The notes below the pieces were generated by a model, which was not told the origin of the DNA, did no database searches, and was given only the letters and a program-made list of their open reading frames with translations. 8,010 nucleotides of DNA from assembly GCA_016928455.1 (NCBI GenBank), contig JAFGKP010000017.1, positions 1-8,010 on the forward strand, written 5' to 3'. The position numbers were made by a program, and so were the translations under genes. Below, in pieces: positions 1 to 5,689 of the stretch (positions are counted from its first letter, which is position 1; each line of letters begins with the position of its first letter). This DNA is from Methanomicrobia archaeon (GTDB taxonomy: Archaea > Halobacteriota > Syntropharchaeia > Alkanophagales > Methanospirareceae).

Positions 1-288
1 AAATACCTGGGTGTTAAGGCCGTGATCGTCAAATCGTTTGCCCGCATTCATTTAGCGAATCTGATCAACTTCGGCATCGTGCCGTTGACCTTTACGGACC
101 CTACGGACTACGAGTCCATCGCGCAGGGAGCCACCGTAGAGGTACTCATTGGGGATCTGCGGAGCGGCGTGCAGCTCAGGAATCTGACGAACGATACTGA
201 GATTGGGCTGACACATACGCTCTCGCAGCGTGATGCTGAGATCTTGAAGTCCGGGGGAAAACTGCCCTGGGTCAAGACGAAGGTCTGA
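1..288 (+). CDS. acn: Aconitate hydratase, C-terminal fragment (5' end outside window)
   Basis: This is the last 95 residues of an aconitase, the [4Fe-4S] enzyme that isomerises citrate and isocitrate through cis-aconitate in the cytoplasm. The frame is open from base 1 and stops with TGA at 286-288, so the start lies upstream of the window. Residues 11-17 (KSFARIH) and 20-31 (NLINFGIVPLTF) are the hallmark of the C-terminal swivel domain. The tail, with an LSQRDAEILKSGG stretch, matches the shorter single-chain bacterial and archaeal enzymes of the Aquifex type better than mitochondrial aconitase or AcnB. The iron-sulfur cysteines would be in the missing part. The next gene starts 28 bases downstream behind its own ribosome binding site, and aconitase links the products of the genes that follow. 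An isopropylmalate or homoaconitate isomerase is a less likely alternative, because those small subunits differ in this region. Confidence 0.93.
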   Translation, partial: KYLGVKAVIVKSFARIHLANLINFGIVPLTFTDPTDYESIAQGATVEVLIGDLRSGVQLRNLTNDTEIGLTHTLSQRDAEILKSGGKLPWVKTKV

Positions 289-302
289 GAGAGGAGAGAA
301 GA

Positions 303-308
303 GGAGGG
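303..308 (+). promoter_or_regulatory. Ribosome binding site of aclB
   Basis: GGAGGG lies 8 bases before the ATG at 317, within a purine-rich stretch (286-310). It fixes the aclB start and implies that the gene is translated from the same transcript as the aconitase gene. Confidence 0.75.
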
Positions 309-316
309 AGTAAAAG

Positions 317-1594
317 ATGGCGCAACGTGGTATTAGAGAGTATGACGCGAAGCGGATTTTGGCTCGTCATATAGAGCGGTTTTCGAGCGGTACGGTCTCG
401 TACCAGGGGAAAGTCGCTCTGGTGACACCGGAGCAGAGCATCGAAGCACTGAGTAAAGAGCTGCCCTGGTTGAAGACTGAAAAACTGACGGTGAAGCCCG
501 ACCAGCTCTTTGGTAAACGTGGCAAACACGGGCTCCTGCTGGTGGAGGTAGACTATGACGAGGCGAAGCGATGGCTCGCAGAGAAGATGAACACTGAAGT
601 AACGATAGGTAACTCCCGGGGTAAGCTGACGCATTTCCTCGTCCAGCCCTTCATTGAGCTGGCGAAGGAGTATTATCTGGCATTCGCCGGCCATCGTGAC
701 GGCGATTACATCCATTTCTCGACCGCCGGTGGCATGGACATCGAAGCGAACTGGGATAAGGTCACCACCGTCAGTGTGCCCATTGATGCGACGATTGAGA
801 ACGTTGAGCTCACCCCAATCCTTGAGCTCGTGCGCGCTGAGGACAGGGACGCACTCAAAAACGTCGTAACCGCGCTCTTCAGGTTCTATCGCGAGCTGCA
901 CTTCGGGTTCCTGGAGTATAATCCGTTCACCTTTACGGACGGCGAGTTCCTGCCGGTTGATACCGTGGCGCGATTGGACGATACCGCGCAGTTCCTCTGC
1001 TCCGAGGACTGGGGCGATGTTGAGTTCCCTGTTCCGTTCGGCCGCGAATTGCGCGCGGAAGAACAGTACATAAAGCAACTGGATGAGAAGAGTGGGTCAT
1101 CACTGAAACTGACCATACTCAACCCACAGGGGCGCGTGTGGACGATGGTCGCCGGTGGCGGTGCCAGTGTGATTTACGCTGACACGGTTGTCGATCTGGG
1201 GCTTGGCAAGGAGCTGGCGAACTATGGTGAGTACAGCGGCAATCCCACAACGGACGAGACCTACGCGTACGCGAAGACACTGCTCGAGCTCATGACGCGT
1301 GAGAAAGCGGAGACCGGGAAGGTCCTGATCATCGGTGGTGGGATCGCGAACTTCACGGATGTGGCGAAGACCTTTGACGGGATTATCATGGCGTTGGAGC
1401 AGTACGCGGCGAAGCTCAAGGAGCACGGCATCAAGATCTACGTTCGGCGTGGTGGTCCGAACTACGAGGCGGGCCTGGCGAAGATTCGCGCGGCCGCCGA
1501 GCGTCTGGGGCTCGATATGGCGGTGCATGGTCCGGACATGCACATGACGAAAGTGGTGCGTATCGCATTGACGGATTTAACGGAGGTTGCTTAG
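317..1594 (+). CDS. aclB: ATP-citrate lyase, subunit B (ATP-grasp / citrate-binding subunit)
   Basis: This 425-residue protein is collinear with the N-terminal part of human ACLY and with the small subunit of two-gene bacterial ATP-citrate lyases. With subunit A it converts citrate, CoA and ATP to acetyl-CoA, oxaloacetate, ADP and phosphate. The ATP-grasp domain spans about residues 1-245. It includes KPDQLFGKRGKHG (60-72) and the metal-site region with E200, N202 and D215. The citrate-binding domain follows, with MVAGGGASVIYADT (277-290), NYGEYSG (302-308), IIGGGIANFTDV (338-349) and VRRGGPNY (376-383), all nearly identical to ACLY. Length is normal, no key segment is missing, and ATG 317 has a well-placed GGAGGG. 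Succinyl-CoA synthetase beta is the related family, but the citrate-domain motifs exclude it. The stop overlaps the ribosome binding region of aclA, which suggests coupled translation and equal subunit supply. Confidence 0.97.
   Translation: MAQRGIREYDAKRILARHIERFSSGTVSYQGKVALVTPEQSIEALSKELPWLKTEKLTVKPDQLFGKRGKHGLLLVEVDYDEAKRWLAEKMNTEVTIGNSRGKLTHFLVQPFIELAKEYYLAFAGHRDGDYIHFSTAGGMDIEANWDKVTTVSVPIDATIENVELTPILELVRAEDRDALKNVVTALFRFYRELHFGFLEYNPFTFTDGEFLPVDTVARLDDTAQFLCSEDWGDVEFPVPFGRELRAEEQYIKQLDEKSGSSLKLTILNPQGRVWTMVAGGGASVIYADTVVDLGLGKELANYGEYSGNPTTDETYAYAKTLLELMTREKAETGKVLIIGGGIANFTDVAKTFDGIIMALEQYAAKLKEHGIKIYVRRGGPNYEAGLAKIRAAAERLGLDMAVHGPDMHMTKVVRIALTDLTEVA
1582..1586 (+). promoter_or_regulatory. 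Ribosome binding site of aclA, inside the end of aclB
   Basis: GGAGG lies 9 bases before ATG 1596 and within the last codons of aclB. A TTG at 1587 in the same frame touches this site and is too close to use, so the site decides for ATG 1596. Confidence 0.8.
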
Positions 1595-1595
1595 C

Positions 1596-3461
1596 ATGGC
1601 CAAGCCGGATTATGTGCTGTTTGATAAGAAGACGACCGCGATCGTGTTTGGCAACCAGCAAGCGGCGGTGCAGCGGATGCTCGACTTCGACTATCTCGCA
1701 GGACGCGCGGAGCCCTCTGTTGCGGCCGTTATCAATCCCAGTGGCGGGCGCCGGGAGTACATGAAGGTCTTCTTTGGCAGTCAGGAGATTATGATCCCTG
1801 TATACAATACGCTCGAGGCGGCCGTCGAGGAGCATCCTGATGCGGACGTAGTTATCAACTTCGCCTCATTCCGCTCGGCGTACAACGTCTCACGTGACGT
1901 GCTCATGTGCCCGACGATCAAGACGCTCGCTATCATTGCCGAGGGAGTACCGGAGCGGCAAACCCGGGAGCTGATTGCGGTAGCACAGCAGCAGGGCAAA
2001 TGGATCATCGGACCGGCGACCGTGGGGGGTTTTGTCCCCGGTGCGTTCAAGATCGGTAATGCCGGCGGCGCGCTCTCAAACCTCATCATGTCGAAACTAT
2101 ACCGACCAGGGAGTGTTGGCTTCGTCTCCAAGTCGGGCGGCATGCTAAACGAGATGGCGAATATGATCTCGCTGAATTCGGACGGTGTTTATGAAGGCAT
2201 GGCAATTGGCGGCGATAAGTATCCCGGCTCGACGCTGGTAGAGCACCTGCTGCGGTACGAGGCAAATCCTGAGATCAAGCTGATGGTCGTGCTCGGGGAA
2301 GTGGGCGGCCGGGACGAGTACGAAATTGTAGATGCTTTGAAGGCCGGTAAAGTAACGAAGCCCGTGATCGCATGGGTTACCGGAACGTCGGCGAAGATCT
2401 TCCCAACTGCGGTGCAGTTCGGTCATGCGGGCGCGATGGCACGTGGCGCGGCTGAAACAGCGGATGCTAAGAACGCGGCACTGAAGGAGGCAGGCGCTTT
2501 TGTACCAAGCTCTTACGATGACTTCGGTGATCTGATTCGAAGAGTCTATGAAGATCTCAAGGCAAACGGCAAGATAGAGGAGCGTGCGGAGGTGGAACCG
2601 CGGGCGATACCGGTGGATTACGACCCGAAGAGCATGCGGCGACCGACCAATATTGTGAGCACTATCTCGGACGATCGAGGCGAGGAGCTGGTCTACGCGG
2701 GCGTGCCCATAAGCAAAGTCATTCGTGAAGGGTTCAGTGTAGGTGATGTGATCTCGTTGCTGTGGTTCAAGAGGCGCTTACCGAAGTACGTCACCGACTT
2801 CTTAGAGCTGGCCTTACGGATAACCGCGGATCATGGGCCCTGTGTGAGCGCGGCCCATAACGCGATCGTGACCGCGAGTGCGGGTAAGGATTTGACCGCA
2901 GCGGTAGCATCCGGTGTGCTGACTATCGGGCCACGATTCGGTGGCGCGATCGACGATGCAGCCCGGTACTTCAAGGACGCGCTTGAACGGGGCTTAACAG
3001 CGCGTCGATTCGTGGACGAGATGAAAGCCAAGAACATCAACATACCGGGGATCGGCCATCGCGTGAAGAGCGTGCAGAACCCTGATATGCGCGTCAAGCT
3101 GCTTGAAGAGTGGGCTTTTACTAATTTACCAAAGCACGAGCTGCTCGACTTCGCACTCGAAGTAGAGCAGATAACGACCGCGAAACGGAACAATCTTATC
3201 TTAAACGTGGACGGGTGTGTTGGGATTGTCTTCGTGGATATCCTGCGCTCGACCGGTATTTACAGCGAGGAAGAGATCGACGAGATCATCAGTATCGGCA
3301 CGCTCAACGGCATCTTCGTTTTGGGCCGGACAATCGGGATGATCGGGCATTATCTGGACCAGAAGCGGCTCCACTCGCGACTGTACCGGCATCCTTGGGA
3401 CGACGTGCTGTACATGCTGCCCAAAGAGGATGAGGTACTGAAATACCGGGGATCTGATTGA
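1596..3461 (+). CDS. aclA: ATP-citrate lyase, subunit A (CoA-ligase and citrate synthase-like subunit)
   Basis: This 621-residue protein matches the C-terminal part of human ACLY and the large subunit of two-gene enzymes (about 610 residues). The CoA-binding/ligase half spans about residues 1-330, with GPATVGG at 139-145 and the phosphohistidine motif FGHAGA. His277 is the expected phosphorylated residue and corresponds to His760 of ACLY. The citrate synthase-like half (about 370-621) carries ADHGP (His413), AAHN (His421), GIGHRVKS (His488) and LNVDG (Asp539). His413, His488 and Asp539 line up with the citryl-CoA-cleaving residues of ACLY (His900, His975, Asp1026; alignment by eye). The C terminus shows GHYLDQKR and YRHPWDD, typical of the family. 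ATG 1596 is one base after the aclB stop. The next gene begins 17 bases on. The protein acts with AclB as a cytoplasmic hetero-oligomer. Confidence 0.97.
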   Translation: MAKPDYVLFDKKTTAIVFGNQQAAVQRMLDFDYLAGRAEPSVAAVINPSGGRREYMKVFFGSQEIMIPVYNTLEAAVEEHPDADVVINFASFRSAYNVSRDVLMCPTIKTLAIIAEGVPERQTRELIAVAQQQGKWIIGPATVGGFVPGAFKIGNAGGALSNLIMSKLYRPGSVGFVSKSGGMLNEMANMISLNSDGVYEGMAIGGDKYPGSTLVEHLLRYEANPEIKLMVVLGEVGGRDEYEIVDALKAGKVTKPVIAWVTGTSAKIFPTAVQFGHAGAMARGAAETADAKNAALKEAGAFVPSSYDDFGDLIRRVYEDLKANGKIEERAEVEPRAIPVDYDPKSMRRPTNIVSTISDDRGEELVYAGVPISKVIREGFSVGDVISLLWFKRRLPKYVTDFLELALRITADHGPCVSAAHNAIVTASAGKDLTAAVASGVLTIGPRFGGAIDDAARYFKDALERGLTARRFVDEMKAKNINIPGIGHRVKSVQNPDMRVKLLEEWAFTNLPKHELLDFALEVEQITTAKRNNLILNVDGCVGIVFVDILRSTGIYSEEEIDEIISIGTLNGIFVLGRTIGMIGHYLDQKRLHSRLYRHPWDDVLYMLPKEDEVLKYRGSD

Positions 3462-3463
3462 CC

Positions 3464-3468
3464 GGAGG
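3464..3468 (+). promoter_or_regulatory. Ribosome binding site of icd
   Basis: GGAGG starts 3 bases after the aclA stop and sits 10 bases before ATG 3479. In-frame alternatives at TTG 3458 (upstream of the site) and ATG 3470 (one base after it) cannot use it, so ATG 3479 is preferred. Confidence 0.75.
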
Positions 3469-3478
3469 TATGGCAAAC

Positions 3479-4693
3479 ATGGCGAATAAGATACAGATGA
3501 AGACGCCGCTCGTGGATATCGACGGCGACGAAATGACGCGGATCATCTGGGCGATGGTGAAAGAGCAGCTCCTCCTGCCCTACATCGAGCTCAAGACCGA
3601 GTACTACGACCTCGGGCTGAAGAAGCGTGACGAGACTGAGGACCGGATAACGATAGAAGCCGCGGATGCGATCAAGAAGTACGGCGTGGGCGTGAAGTGC
3701 GCGACGATCACGCCAAATGCCGCGCGCGTGAAGGAATACAACCTGAAGCAGCAGTGGAAGAGCCCTAACGGCACGATCAGAGCGATCCTTGACGGCACTG
3801 TTTTCCGCGCGCCGATCATGGTCAAGAACATCAAGCCGGCGGTCAGGAACTGGACAAAGCCGATCCACATTGGCAGGCACGCCTACGGTGACGTATACAA
3901 GAACGCGGAATACCGTGTACCGGGCCCGGGCATGGCCGAACTCGTCTTCACCGACGAGCAGGGCACGGAGGTCCGGGAAACAATCGAGAAGTTCGACGGG
4001 CCGGGGATAATCCAGGGCATCCACAACCTCGACGCTTCGATCAAGAGCTTTGCCGAGGCCTGCTTCGCCTATGCGCTCGACCAGAAGGTGGATCTGTGGT
4101 TCGGCGCGAAAGATACAATCTCCAAGACCTATGACAGCAACTTCAAACGTATCTTTGACGATGTTTACGATGCGGAATACAGAGCAAAGTTTGAAGCGGC
4201 TGGTATTGAATATTTCTATACGCTCATCGATGACGCCGTGGCGCGGATCATGCGGTCCGAGGGCGGCATGCTGTGGGCATTGAAGAACTACGACGGCGAT
4301 GTGATGTCTGATATGCTCGCCTCGGCGTACGGAAGCCTCGCAATGATGACTTCAGTGCTGGTATCGCCACACGGGTACTTCGAGTATGAGGCCGCGCACG
4401 GTACCGTGCAGAAACATTACTACAAGTACCTGAAGGGCGAGAAGACCTCGACCAATTCCGTGGCGCTGATATTCGCGTGGACGGGCGCCTTACGGAAGCG
4501 TGGTGAGCTCGATAGTATACCGGAGCTGGGACAATTTGCGGATATGCTGGAGGCCGCGACGCTCCAGACGATCGAAGATGGCGTGATGACCGGCGACCTG
4601 GCGAAGCTGGCAGAGCCGGCGGCTCAACGAATCGTGTACACGGAAGAGTTTATTGCTGAGGTGCGACGACGGCTTGAAACGAGCGTAGCTTAA
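3479..4693 (+). CDS. icd: Isocitrate dehydrogenase, eukaryote-like homodimeric (subfamily II) type, probably NADP-dependent
   Basis: This 404-residue protein is collinear with human IDH1 (414 residues), not with the Escherichia coli-type enzyme. It interconverts isocitrate and 2-oxoglutarate plus CO2. Substrate residues by eye alignment are T78, S95, N97 (in KSPNGTIR), R101, R110 and R133 (in IGRHAYGD), Y140 and K211. The metal aspartates are D251, D274 and D278 (in YDGDVMSD). The cofactor loop is EAAHGTVQKHY (304-314). His313 matches IDH1 His315, while Lys312 replaces IDH1 Arg314. A positive charge remains at this 2'-phosphate contact, so NADP is the likelier cofactor, but it is not proven. 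The gene is the last of the acn-aclB-aclA cluster. In the carboxylating direction it would supply isocitrate for aconitase and the lyase. No clear terminator follows. Confidence 0.95.
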   Translation: MANKIQMKTPLVDIDGDEMTRIIWAMVKEQLLLPYIELKTEYYDLGLKKRDETEDRITIEAADAIKKYGVGVKCATITPNAARVKEYNLKQQWKSPNGTIRAILDGTVFRAPIMVKNIKPAVRNWTKPIHIGRHAYGDVYKNAEYRVPGPGMAELVFTDEQGTEVRETIEKFDGPGIIQGIHNLDASIKSFAEACFAYALDQKVDLWFGAKDTISKTYDSNFKRIFDDVYDAEYRAKFEAAGIEYFYTLIDDAVARIMRSEGGMLWALKNYDGDVMSDMLASAYGSLAMMTSVLVSPHGYFEYEAAHGTVQKHYYKYLKGEKTSTNSVALIFAWTGALRKRGELDSIPELGQFADMLEAATLQTIEDGVMTGDLAKLAEPAAQRIVYTEEFIAEVRRRLETSVA

Positions 4694-4715
4694 CGATCTG
4701 AAAAACGACCCGCGC

Positions 4716-4726
4716 AGGAGAGCAAG
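4716..4726 (+). repeat. Left copy of 11-base direct repeat AGGAGAGCAAG
   Basis: It is identical to 5553-5563, and the two copies enclose the AT-rich small gene and its flanks. It could be a target-site duplication or recombination site. Chance is possible because purine-rich GGAGAG words are common here, for example the near match at 292-301. Confidence 0.4.
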
Positions 4727-4802
4727 GGTAGTCTAAGGATAGAGATCTCTGCAAAAGGACGGATCTTGCAAGCATGGCTTAGAATAGTCGACGCATCATA
4801 AT

Positions 4803-4819
4803 TTAACCATATCGGTTAA
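4803..4819 (+). promoter_or_regulatory. Dyad TTAACC-N5-GGTTAA, possible operator
   Basis: Perfect 6-base arms flank the spacer ATATC. The dyad ends about 22 bases upstream of the TATA-like block at 4842-4851, a position where an archaeal activator could bind. This is inference from position and symmetry only. Confidence 0.3.
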
Positions 4820-4841
4820 TGGCTGCCTGTCATTCGGGACG

Positions 4842-4851
4842 TTTATTATAT
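4842..4851 (+). promoter_or_regulatory. TATA-like block upstream of the small membrane-protein gene
   Basis: TTTATTATAT follows a GC-containing stretch. If it is an archaeal TATA box, transcription would start near 4873 and leave an untranslated leader of about 90 bases. In AT-rich DNA such words arise by chance, so support is weak. Confidence 0.3.
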
Positions 4852-4966
4852 CACCGTGCTTACTATTTCCAGAAAGAGGGTATTCTGCGTAATAAGGAAT
4901 GATAGCGCTTACTGAAGTTAGTGACAGATACATTTGAGAAGATTATCTAGTTTAAGAGGGAAAAAT

Positions 4967-5356
4967 ATGGAACCAATTACTTTATTTTTTGGTAAAATTA
5001 TCGCACCATATTTATTTGCAAGTGGACTTGGATTTTTAATCTCAACAAAGTTTTATGAGAATCGATTAAAAAATTCTGACAAATCAGATCCCTTAGCAAT
5101 TAATTTATCAGGGATGGTGCATTTCTTAATTGGAATTGTAATATTAACAAATCATTTTCTGTGGAATAATATTTTAGAAGCAATAGTGACATTATTAGGA
5201 TTTAGCTTCCTTGGTAAAGGTGTCACATTAATAGTTATACCTAATTTAATACTCAAATCAACTAAAACCTCAGTGAAAGCACTACGCATTTCAGGCATTG
5301 GATTTATTATTTTTAGTTTGATTTTAGGATATTTGAGTTTTATATATTACACTTAA
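4967..5356 (+). CDS. Small four-helix membrane protein of unknown function, AT-rich gene
   Basis: I do not recognise the family with certainty. The product is 129 residues and very hydrophobic, with probable membrane helices at about 3-26, 46-66, 70-95 and 106-127. A basic/polar loop (ENRLKNSDKSD, 31-41) lies between helices 1 and 2. ATG 4967 is chosen because AGAGGG (4955-4960) lies 6 bases upstream; a TTG at 4934 in frame has no such site. The two halves look related: each has F-x-GK or FGK (8-10, 81-84), then STK (26-28, 98-100), then SG (48-49, 109-110) before the second helix. This suggests a duplicated helical hairpin, and the second half resembles DUF2065-like small proteins by pattern. 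GC is 15 of 60 in both 4981-5040 and 5101-5160, far below the neighbouring genes, which suggests transfer from an AT-rich genome. Confidence 0.75.
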   Translation: MEPITLFFGKIIAPYLFASGLGFLISTKFYENRLKNSDKSDPLAINLSGMVHFLIGIVILTNHFLWNNILEAIVTLLGFSFLGKGVTLIVIPNLILKSTKTSVKALRISGIGFIIFSLILGYLSFIYYT

Positions 5357-5368
5357 TATCTTTAAGAA

Positions 5369-5399
5369 GTGCCACTGGTACGTCATGCACGAGTGGCAC
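5369..5399 (+). repeat. Inverted repeat GTGCCACT-N15-AGTGGCAC, 12 bases after the small gene
   Basis: The 8-base arms (5369-5376 and 5392-5399) are perfect. The hairpin follows the stop codon closely, so it may terminate transcription or protect the mRNA end. Only a weak T-rich tail (TATTTC) follows. An element end or protein-binding dyad is an equal possibility. Confidence 0.5.
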
Positions 5400-5513
5400 C
5401 TATTTCGACGGCCAGCATTCATGGGGAAATTCTGAAACTCCTGAAGGTTTAGAGCACTGGAGTCATCCAAACATCTACCGAGCAGTCAAGAGGCGGCTAT
5501 TCCGCTCCTTCGA

Positions 5514-5538
5514 TGGCCGCACGACGCAGAAGCGGCCA
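5514..5538 (+). repeat. Inverted repeat TGGCCGC-N11-GCGGCCA
   Basis: Perfect 7-base GC-rich arms (5514-5520 and 5532-5538) end 14 bases before the right direct repeat. It could form a stable hairpin in RNA, but no T-run follows. Role unknown. Confidence 0.4.
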
Positions 5539-5552
5539 CTTCATGAATAGAG

Positions 5553-5563
5553 AGGAGAGCAAG
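5553..5563 (+). repeat. Right copy of 11-base direct repeat AGGAGAGCAAG
   Basis: It is identical to 4716-4726, with a different base on each side. The pair marks a segment of about 830 bases that includes the AT-rich gene. See the left copy for caveats. Confidence 0.4.
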
Positions 5564-5607
5564 TCCCTGAGCTGAACCATCTTCTTACTGCATCATGTCA
5601 CCGTGTA

Positions 5608-5639
5608 GGGGCATGTTTAACTTCCCCGTTCTCTGCCCC
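5608..5639 (+). repeat. Inverted repeat GGGGCA-N20-TGCCCC upstream of the cotransporter gene
   Basis: Perfect 6-base arms (5608-5613 and 5634-5639) are followed directly by CTTATTATTT. The arrangement could be an upstream terminator or a binding dyad touching the promoter-like block. The long loop makes a terminator only modestly likely. Confidence 0.3.
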
Positions 5640-5640
5640 C

Positions 5641-5649
5641 TTATTATTT
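5641..5649 (+). promoter_or_regulatory. TATA-like block of the cotransporter gene
   Basis: TTATTATTT stands out between C-rich and mixed sequence and ends 40 bases before the ATG at 5690. An archaeal start site about 25 bases downstream would leave a short leader that still contains the GAGGAAG ribosome binding site (5675-5681). Inferred from position only. Confidence 0.35.
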
Positions 5650-5689
5650 GAGCGGTGAGCATGCAATAGTTAACGAGGAAGATTGAGCC

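Larger units (their letters stand above)
4694..4966 (+). other. Intergenic region between icd and the small membrane-protein gene
   Basis: These 273 bases hold no credible gene and no tRNA. Base composition falls from icd-like to AT-rich over roughly 4780-4870. The region contains one copy of an 11-base direct repeat (4716-4726) and a perfect 10-base palindrome AGAGATCTCT (4741-4750). Short inverted arms TGCAA/TTGCA follow (4750-4754 and 4766-4770), then a TTAACC/GGTTAA dyad and a TATA-like block. I see no T-run hairpin that would clearly terminate the operon. Confidence 0.6.
5356..5550 (+). pseudogene. Start-less open frame, possible gene remnant
   Basis: One + frame is open for 64 codons up to TAG at 5548-5550 and contains no ATG, GTG or TTG. 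The translated text between about 5401 and 5547 looks protein-like, for example LEHWSHPNIYRAVKRRLFRS (20 residues), a basic aromatic-rich stretch such as occurs in transposases. I cannot assign a family. An open run of this length has roughly a 5% chance of arising at random, so this may be plain intergenic DNA. Confidence 0.2.
5357..5689 (+). other. Intergenic region between the small membrane gene and the cotransporter gene
   Basis: These 333 bases contain no complete gene. They hold two inverted repeats (5369-5399 and 5514-5538), a start-less open frame that could be a remnant, and the right copy of the 11-base direct repeat. They end with a GGGGCA/TGCCCC stem and a TATA-like block before the transporter. 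GC returns to neighbour-like values soon after the small gene ends. Confidence 0.6.

Noticed and set aside
272..1078. Long open frame of 268 codons on the minus strand opposite aclB
   Set aside because: The + strand encodes a conserved ATP-citrate lyase subunit with all motifs. The antisense frame has no recognisable family and reflects GC-rich codon structure.
3458..3478. Earlier starts for icd at TTG 3458 or ATG 3470
   Set aside because: GGAGG at 3464-3468 lies downstream of the first and only one base before the second. ATG 3479 has 10-base spacing and gives the usual length.
4741..4750. Perfect palindrome AGAGATCTCT
   Set aside because: A single 10-base palindrome with no second copy or partner site is not enough to claim an operator.
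4755..4790. Possible tRNA or small RNA around short inverted arms after icd
   Set aside because: No T-loop GTTCRA box, acceptor pairing or anticodon arm could be found, and the arms are only 5 bases.
5369..5538. CRISPR array or insertion-sequence terminal repeats
   Set aside because: The two inverted repeats differ in sequence, there are no regularly spaced direct repeats, and no intact transposase is present.
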